Positions 1 through 5,214 of a stretch of 5,214 nt of DNA are shown one piece after another (the stretch's first letter is position 1; each line of letters starts with the position of its first letter). Position numbers and translations under genes: made by a program. Origin of the DNA: an uncultured Bacteroidota bacterium (lineage in GTDB: Bacteria; Bacteroidota; Bacteroidia; NS11-12g; UBA9320); NCBI GenBank assembly GCA_913056425.1, contig CAJXLR010000151.1, forward strand, positions 1 to 5,214. The letters run 5' to 3'. Under the pieces are notes generated by a model. The model was not told where the DNA came from. It made no database searches and saw only the letters and a program-made list of their open reading frames with translations.

Positions 1-59
1 TGCATTGGTTGAGGAATCCGGGCGAGCCAGAGTTTGATGGTGTGGTAATCTTTGAGTAG
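1..59 (+). CDS. Possible C-terminal tail of an upstream gene (partial)
   Basis: Frame 3 is open from the left edge (codons from base 3) for 18 codons and ends at TAG 57-59. The tail reads HWLRNPGEPEFDGVVIFE. It has a protein-like composition (W, P and G, acidic residues, a beta-like VVIF end), while the other two plus frames hit stops early (TGA at 10-12 in frame 1 and at 35-37 in frame 2). A possible AATAAA lies 90 bases past the stop. Eighteen codons are too few to identify a family or to exclude chance, so no function is proposed. It could instead be the end of an exon or non-coding. Confidence 0.35.
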   Translation, partial: HWLRNPGEPEFDGVVIFE

Positions 60-148
60 GTAGAATGAGGAGCAATGAAGTTGTTCAAGGATTCTCTTCT
101 ATTATTACATTTTGTATGCTTGGATGCAGCAGTGCCTTTTATACCTAC

Positions 149-154
149 AATAAA
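149..154 (+). terminator. Candidate polyadenylation signal (AATAAA) for the left-edge gene
   Basis: A canonical AATAAA lies 90 bases downstream of the TAG that ends the putative left-edge coding tail, in AT-rich sequence. That position suits a 3' end signal on the plus strand. The hexamer is common by chance in AT-rich DNA and the upstream gene is itself uncertain. Confidence 0.25.
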
Positions 155-342
155 TTACATCACAAAACTTTAATAATTTTCTTTTGATGGCCCCCCTGGC
201 TCCACTTTTTTGACACACTCGTCCTCCTTTCTCGTCAACATTCACACCTTCTTTGATGATAGCATAATCCTGGAGGAGACTTAAAAATGCCTTTAAAGCA
301 TTGAAATGCTGAAACACCCGGAAACACTGAATTATTACAATG

Positions 343-359
343 TATATTTATTATATTAA
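343..359 (+). promoter_or_regulatory. AT-rich TATA-like block upstream of the main gene
   Basis: Two overlapping TATA-like words (TATATTTA at 343-350 and TATATTAA at 352-359) form the most AT-rich block near the main gene, about 220 bases upstream of its ATG. If it were a working TATA element, transcription would start near 370-385 and the leader would carry several upstream ATGs. If transcription instead starts downstream of about 540, the block is unrelated. There is no direct evidence of function. Confidence 0.2.
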
Positions 360-462
360 GATAGAAGAAAGAGGTTTGTCGCAGAGCCACTCACAAGTAC
401 AGAGTTACACTGTCACAAAATCCAAACAACCCTGTGGACAAAGGAATGTAAAAAAGACAAAA

Positions 463-573
463 ATGGGAACCGCTCAACACTACTTTATGACCCTCTCTCT
501 CAGACAGCTGTCATGTCGCTCGCTGTGGTGCACCATGCCAGCCACGGCAGCACAAAGCAAAACACACAACTAA
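463..573 (+). other. Candidate upstream ORF, in frame with the main gene
   Basis: An ATG in a favourable context (AAAAATGG, A at -3 and G at +4) opens a 36-codon reading frame that ends with TAA at 571-573, three bases before the main ATG at 577. The frame also contains later ATGs at 487 and 535 and extends upstream to an ATG at 340. It is in the same phase as the main ORF, so only this single TAA separates the two. If the transcript includes this region, the peptide would be a typical upstream ORF that could limit or channel initiation at 577. The peptide itself matches nothing I recognise. It matters only if transcription starts upstream of 463. Confidence 0.25.
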
Positions 574-576
574 AAG

Positions 577-3500
577 ATGGCTTGCGATGACAGCAGTGGC
601 GGCGTGCCACTTCTAAATTGGATCCAGCAGCGGATACTACAACGAAATAATGATAACACAGGCGGCGAAGAAGATGATGATTATTTGATGCTACAGCTGC
701 GGATAGCATGCTCACTTGCCGATCAAATTTGCACTGCAGAAGAAGAATTCGGTTTGTTGCCCACGCCCAGCTCCGACTGGATAAATAGTATCACAGTTTA
801 TTTGCAAGCAAATAATAATGATGAAGAAGACAAGCATCAGTGGAAGGATAATAGCAGCGATAGTTTAGGATCTCTAGATCCAAAGAGTGATGATAACTTC
901 AACATTGAAGATATATTCAACGAGCTAATCCACGAAGATGAACCGCTAACAGCTGAGACGGAGGGGGCGATAAACAACCACACTCAGGAGGTGCTGGCAG
1001 GTGACAGTAATTGCATCAGGGTGGAAATATTGCCGTCCCTCTTTCGTGAAAATAATGAGGAAGAAGCTGCCATCAAGAAAAGCATGGTCCAAAGTATTAT
1101 TCATTCTCTAGCCATCGTCTTTTATGAGTTATTCTCCGGGGGAGAACGGCCTCCTGCTGCTGCTCAATCATCCCAAACTAATAATGAGACTACCGCCGCA
1201 GACCCATCTCAGGTATGTTTCGATAACTTGGATCCACTCCCTTTTGATAAATCTGTATCCATTGATGTAGGTGAGGAACTCGGACGTATTCTAAATACTG
1301 ACGATAATCCCTCAGGTGATGGTGACATTGAGGTGGATAATTTGTCTAATCAAGCTCCTAGAAAGAAGCGGGCACAAATTGATGACCATAATATCATGTG
1401 TGGTGCTGGTGCCGTGTCATCGGTGGAGCCGTTGAGAGCAAAGGGCCTTCCGTTGGCTTTGTGTGATTTGATTGCCAACATGCTGGGTTGCATCAATGGC
1501 AACATCAATGAAGTGGACGCTTACCAGAACATTTCTGAAGTGAGGGACGATTTGCAGCTCATGCTTGATAAGCCGGCAATCTATCTCTATGATCAAGACA
1601 TGATATTATTGTCAAATGCTGGTGGGTTACAGTTCGGCAAGACCATGTTCGGTAGGAATGCAGAGTTATCTTCTATGAAAGACGCTTACCGACGGTCAGT
1701 ATCAGGTGATAACGAGTTGGTATCAATCATCTCTGGTCCATCTGGCTCTGGAAAGTCGCTGTTGGCGTATGAGTTTGGTAATCATGTTATCTTGGATGGT
1801 GGCATGTTTTTGAGTGGAAAGTTTGACCAACTTCAACAGGGCAAGCCATTCAGCGCATTGGCGTCGGCTTTCAACCAACACTGTGATATTCTTTTGCAGA
1901 ATAGTGCCCTTGCTCCAACGAGAGAGAAGTTTGCTAATGAAGTCAAATCCAGTTTGGGGAGGGATGCCTATCTCTTGGCGATTCTCATACCCAATCTGGC
2001 AACTATTCTTGGCCTTCAAGTGTTTGACAACAATACTCACGATATAGATTGCGATAACGCCCAGAAGCGACTCCAATATCTCCTGTGTCGTTTCGTCGAC
2101 GTATTGTGCAGTGTATTCACTGCCCCGGTGGCGTTATTTCTGGATGACTTGCAGTGGGCGGATGCAGCATCTATAGCAGCAGTGAATCAACTGATATTTT
2201 CGGCTGGTGTTTCGTCTCAGAACACTCGCTTTTTCTTCTTGGGATGCTACCGTGCAGAAGAGGAAATCAACGAAGATCATCCCGTCTCAAAGCTTCTCTG
2301 CAATGTAGACGCATTGTCCGTCGGCTGCACGCACGTCAAGCTCGATTACATGGAGGAAGATACGCTGAATATGATGGTTTCTGACACATTACATTTGTCT
2401 CCGCGCATCACCAGGCCGTTGTCGAGTGTGATATACCACAAGACGAAGGGAAACCCGCTCTTCATATCCCGGCTGCTGGCGTCGCTGAGCAAGGAAGGCC
2501 TTCTTCGTTTGAACTTGAGTAGACGACGTTGGGAGTGGGACCTGGACAAGATCCGATGTCAGAAGTTGCCCGATGACGTGGCCAAATTTCTGACACAATC
2601 GATTGAAGCGCTACCTGAAGATGTGAAGTCATCGCTGTTTGTGCTCTCATGCTTTGGAGCCTGGTCGAATGTTTCTTTACTCGAGCTGCTCGATAGGTCT
2701 CTAAACCAGAACTTGCTTGACAATCTTGATATCGCTGTAGACGAAGGGTTGCTTGACAAGAGAAATGGGCAGTATCGGTTTTGTCATGATCGTATACAAG
2801 AGGCTGCATACAAGATGACCGAACCCCAATATCAATGTCTCCGACACTTCAAGTACGGAATGGAACTTGCACAAGTCTCTCAGTTGATTTATGGAGACAA
2901 CTACCTTTTCACAGCCGTCAATCAACTCAACTTGGGAGGCCCAAAAGCAGTTCAAGAAGATGGGGATTATGTGAAAGTTGCCAACCTGAATTTGAAGGCT
3001 GGTAAGAAGGCAATTGGAATGTCAGACTATGTCACAGCATATAAATATTTTGATCACGGGATCACGTTTCTACGGAAGAAGCACTGGGAGGAACATTATG
3101 GATTGAGCTTAGAGTTGTATGACTTGGCAGCAAAGTGTGCTCTGGCCAATGGTGATGTAGAAATATTGAATCTATTATCACAGCAAGTGTTAATGAAAGG
3201 TCGATCATTTCAAGACAAACTCAACATGAGGTATCTTACCACATGTTCACTGGCAAGTTCATCCAAACTACCGGAAGCAATTGCGAAGGGGGTTGAAATT
3301 CTGTCGCAACTTGGTATTAAGCTACCTCAAACGAGTATGGAGTCATGTATCCGAGACACAAAACACTTACTGGCAAATTATTCAGACGATGAAATATTGA
3401 ATACAAGACAAATGACCGAGCCAAATATGATCATGGCAATGAAGTTCTTGGGCAAGCTGATAAGAGGGATGACCCAAATCATGCCCAAATCAGTAGCGTC

Positions 3501-4857
3501 TGTGACGCAAATAATCATACAGCTCTCGCTGCTACATGGAATGAGCACTGTGTCCCCGATAGGTTTTGTGCACTTTGGATCTATTATTGCCAAGCTTGGG
3601 GATATCAGGGGAGGCTACCACTACGTAAAGCTTGCCTTATCCCTCCTTGACAAGGTTGGATCACGTGAAAGTGCTGGCGAGGTTATTTGCTATGTTACAC
3701 ACGTGAGAACATATTTGGAACCTCTTCAATCAGTCTTGGAATCTTTTAATGATGGCTATACTGCCGCCATGGCATCAGGAGACGTGAGTATGGCGATGAT
3801 CAACAAAATATTAAATGATAGCACATCTTTCTTCTCCGGTGCAAACCTACAAACAATGCGAGAAAAGTACGCCAAGACAATTGAGATGATGGAAGAAACG
3901 AAGCAGATGATATTCCTGGTACAAAATCTTTCGATCCAGCGTTCCATCTTCAGGTTGGTTGGCTCGGAAGAAAAGAAAAAGTACGTTATAGAAGAGCAGA
4001 ACATTATTGCAAGAAACAATAGTGTCTTGAGATCATACTGTTTCCAGAAAGCATACATCAGCTTTATATTTCGATCTTATGATGATACCAAAATAGCTGC
4101 TGAAAAGTACTTTGCATGCAGCGAAACTACTTGGGCAAACCTGTTTTTTAATCACGCTGCTCAGTCATTTTACATTGGTCTTATATCTTTTTGGGTGGCA
4201 CGAAAGTCAAGAGAGGAACTTCGGCAGCAGCAGTGGTATCAGAGGGGCAACAAGTCCAAGTTGGCATTGAAAGAATGGGTCGAGTCATCTCGTTGGAACT
4301 TTGAGAATAAATGGTGCTTACTGGAGGCAGAGGAAGCATTTTGCAACAGTGAATTTGAATCAGCAAAATTCTTTTATGAAAAGGCCATATCTTCAGCTAC
4401 AGATCACAAGGTAAGATTGGATTGCGCAGCACTTTGTTTGCTATTGTGTTAGGTATAATTCTATACTCACATTTCTTTCTCCGCGACATGTTTTGGTGTT
4501 CATATATAGTTCATCAATGAAGAGGCCATGGCATGCGAGCTTGCAGGGCACTTCTATTTGGGCTTGGGAGAGACTGCTGAATCAATGAAGCACTTTTTAC
4601 GTGCTCATGAAAGATATAAGCAGTGGGTGAGTATAGATATAGACTTGGAAATCTCCTTGGAATCTCTAATCTCGTGCTTTTGAAGTATTTCAATTCGTTG
4701 CTAATTTCAAGCGTCGTTCTTTTTGTCCATATCAAAGGGAGCTTTGGGGAAGTGCGATTGCCTCTTCAAATTTCTTCAGGCTATATACGATGACATTAAT
4801 ATTATTAACAGCGGTGCAGCCTTTCCGCTGCGACAGACATTAACAGATGAGCCTTGA
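577..4857 (+). CDS. STAND/AAA_16 ATPase with TPR-like helical C-terminus and degenerate kinase-like N-terminus (three exons)
   Basis: The coding join is 577..4410, 4510..4626, 4738..4857, giving about 1356 aa. ATG 577 is chosen because it is the first in-frame ATG after TAA 571-573 and has a good context (AAGATGG). Residues 1-285 are acidic and Asn/Asp/Ser-rich, with two patches resembling a protein-kinase C-lobe: about 41-76, and 177-186 (SLAIVFYELF). Residues 290-341 resemble the kinase-to-ATPase linker of HstK-type proteins (RDDLQLMLDKP at 323-333). The NTPase begins near FGR 358-360. It has Walker A GPSGSGKS at 387-394, GKFDQLQQGKPF at 414-425, Walker B LFLDDLQWAD at 520-529, GCYR at 556-559, KTKGNPLF at 622-629 and HDRIQEAAY at 737-745. 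Residues from about 780 to 1330 are TPR-like helices, ending with INEEAMACELAGHFYL and RYKQWGA as in cyanobacterial multi-kinases. Known relatives use this module between a Ser/Thr kinase and a GAF/histidine kinase. Here no HRD, DFG, GAF, kinase or cyclase motif is present. I infer an NTP-dependent signalling switch or scaffold in cytosol or nucleus. No signal peptide or clear membrane segment is seen. The ATPase assignment is strong; substrate, partners and role are unknown. Confidence 0.92.
4411..4509 (+). other. Intron 1 of the ATPase gene (phase 0, 99 nt)
   Basis: The donor is AAG|GTAAGA and the acceptor CATATATAG|TTC, preceded by a pyrimidine-rich stretch (atttctttctcc) and a possible branch region (tatactcac). 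Its length is a multiple of three, but it carries an in-frame TAG at 4450-4452, so retention would truncate the protein at 1291 aa. Splicing joins SATDHK to FINEEAMACELAG, restoring a motif that is continuous in bacterial relatives. This is good support for these exact boundaries over the alternative AG at 4451-4452. Confidence 0.88.
4627..4737 (+). other. Intron 2 of the ATPase gene (phase 0, 111 nt)
   Basis: The donor is TGG|GTGAGT and the acceptor ATCAAAG|GGA, with a T-rich tract (cgttctttttgtcc) and a branch-like GCTAAT about 35 bases upstream of the acceptor. Its length is a multiple of three and it contains an in-frame TGA at 4681-4683. Splicing joins RYKQW to GALGKCDCLF, matching the RWGA-K pattern at the end of the helical region in HstK-type proteins. 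Confidence 0.85.
4644..4666 (+). repeat. Short imperfect tandem duplication inside intron 2
   Basis: Cttggaaatctc (4644-4655) is followed immediately by cttggaatctc (4656-4666), two copies that differ by one base. This looks like a local replication-slippage duplication. It lies between the donor and the presumed branch point and has no evident function. Confidence 0.5.
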
Positions 4858-4872
4858 TTTCTCAGAGCTTTT

Positions 4873-4878
4873 AATAAA
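4873..4878 (+). terminator. Candidate polyadenylation signal of the ATPase gene
   Basis: A canonical AATAAA starts 15 bases after the TGA stop at 4855-4857, in a T/A-rich stretch followed by T-rich and GT-containing sequence (gagttttgtgtt), the usual arrangement for cleavage. It implies a very short 3' UTR. An ATTAAA on the opposite strand (4875-4870) overlaps it, so the same block could serve a convergent transcript. Confidence 0.4.
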
Positions 4879-4879
4879 A

Positions 4880-5161
4880 TTAGAGTTTTGTGTTATAGAT
4901 TTTCTCTGCGTGCAAAAATACATTTAACTTTGATTTTCATCATACAATTTCACGGTCGCCTCTAATCTGTTGTATCATCTCAACACTTACTGGTTTCATC
5001 GCTTTTAGAATTTTGCTTGCGGTAAAGTACTACAAAGTCTCCTCGCAGGTAAAACAATGCATCAGCCATCCAAAGGACAGCAGAAACTATAGAGGTAGCT
5101 AAGATAGGACTAGGACATATAATGCAAGAGAGAATAGATTCGTCGTCCATATGCATATGTA
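4880..5161 (-). CDS. Possible small convergent gene with hydrophobic segment (last exons only)
   Basis: Read on the minus strand, an ATG at 5156-5154 opens a 58-codon frame to TGA at 4982-4980. It has a hydrophobic stretch at residues 8-37 (SCIICPSPILATSIVSAVLW is part of it) followed by a charged tail. Splice-like signals fit an alternative model. A strong donor (A|GTAAGTG, exon end 4991) pairs with an acceptor GCACGCAG (intron 4990-4906, 85 nt) to a short exon ending at TAA 4882-4880. Upstream, CTAAC (5194-5190) lies about 30 bases before CCTCAG|TAC (exon start 5161), like a branch point and acceptor, so earlier exons may lie beyond the right edge. Of the three frames of the middle exon only this one is open. 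I recognise no family. It could be chance in AT-rich intergenic DNA. Confidence 0.25.
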
Positions 5162-5214
5162 CTGAGGTTTAAATCATTCACTAATCTTTGTTAGAACTAC
5201 TTTCTGCGAAGTTG

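Larger units (their letters stand above)
60..576. other. Intergenic region and 5' leader of the main gene
   Basis: No convincing protein gene is visible here on either strand. The stretch contains an AATAAA at 149-154, a short direct repeat (gaaacac twice, within 311-327), an AT-rich TATA-like block at 343-359, and a pyrimidine run ending in CAG at 491-503. It also has several ATGs upstream of the main start. A minus-strand frame open over about 317-105 starts with GTG rather than ATG and matches nothing I recognise, so I treat it as chance. The promoter of the main gene must lie in this stretch unless an unseen 5' exon exists further left. Confidence 0.6.
4858..5214. other. 3' flank and intergenic region right of the ATPase gene
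   Basis: On the plus strand all frames are broken by frequent stops and no continuation of the ATPase gene is visible, in particular no GAF, histidine-kinase or cyclase-like exon. The region holds the AATAAA at 4873-4878, a perfect 12-bp palindrome CATATGCATATG at 5148-5159, and the minus-strand candidate described separately. Confidence 0.6.

Noticed and set aside
105..317. Minus-strand 70-codon open frame left of the main gene
   Set aside because: It begins with GTG rather than ATG, has no recognisable motif, and would lie antisense in the intergenic region. A TTTCAG before CATTTC could be an acceptor, but no plausible upstream exon is visible.
500..715. Minus-strand frame across the main gene's start
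   Set aside because: Antisense shadow of the N-terminal coding region. Its composition follows from the GAT/GAA/AAT-rich sense codons.
1723..2955. Several overlapping minus-strand and alternate plus-strand frames within exon 1
   Set aside because: All overlap the conserved NTPase-coding frame, whose motifs fix the true frame. None carries its own domain signal.
3378..4366. Minus-strand frames across the helical-repeat region, some hydrophobic
   Set aside because: They are opposite a frame with clear family similarity. The apparent hydrophobicity comes from complementing charged and polar sense codons.
4446..4452. Alternative acceptor TGTTAG at 4452 for intron 1
   Set aside because: It would give a 42-nt intron, and the sequence after it does not continue the family motif, whereas the acceptor at 4509 restores INEEAMACELAG directly.
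5148..5159. Perfect 12-bp palindrome CATATGCATATG
   Set aside because: It is too short and AT-simple to call an operator or mobile-element end. It is explained equally well by chance and overlaps the candidate minus-strand start.
1..5214. Bacterial operon, CRISPR array, tRNA/rRNA or insertion sequence
   Set aside because: There are no regularly spaced repeats, no transposase-like frame and no Shine-Dalgarno sites, and no cloverleaf or rRNA-like sequence was recognised. The spliced 3' end points to a eukaryote.

Overview
The window looks like nuclear DNA of a unicellular eukaryote, most likely a diatom or related stramenopile. The reasons are one very long gene with short (~100 nt) GT-AG introns, AATAAA-like signals just past the stop codon, no bacterial ribosome-binding sites or operon layout, and a large ATPase of a type I associate with expanded diatom families. 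The lineage is inferred from style and recollection, not from a database search.

Layout. Bases 1-59 (+) probably hold the last codons of an upstream gene, seen only as a short open tail, with an AATAAA at 149-154. Bases 60-576 are intergenic plus the 5' leader of the main gene: an AT-rich TATA-like stretch near 343-359, several upstream ATGs, and a CT-rich tract ending in CAG. Bases 577-4857 (+) hold the dominant gene. It has a 3,834-nt first exon, a 99-nt intron (4411-4509), a 117-nt exon, a 111-nt intron (4627-4737) and a final 120-nt exon including the stop, encoding about 1356 residues. Reading the DNA without splicing ends falsely at 4452 and loses the conserved C-terminal helical repeat. 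Bases 4858-5214 hold the 3' untranslated region and a possible short minus-strand convergent gene with intron-like signals.

The main protein resembles the middle of the bacterial and fungal multi-domain signalling kinases typified by cyanobacterial HstK and fission yeast Mak2/Mak3. Those have a Ser/Thr kinase-like domain, then a STAND/AAA_16 NTPase, a long TPR-like helical region, GAF, and histidine kinase. Here the kinase-like part appears reduced to a catalytically dead remnant inside an acidic N-terminus. The NTPase core is intact (Walker A, Walker B with DDLQWAD, GCYR and HDRIQEAAY motifs) and so is the helical region. The protein stops about 40 residues past the end of that region, with no GAF, histidine kinase or cyclase. 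It therefore looks like a stand-alone NTP-dependent switch or scaffold that has lost both enzymatic ends. That is the most interesting feature of the window.

I saw no rRNA, tRNA, CRISPR array, transposase or bacterial mobile element.
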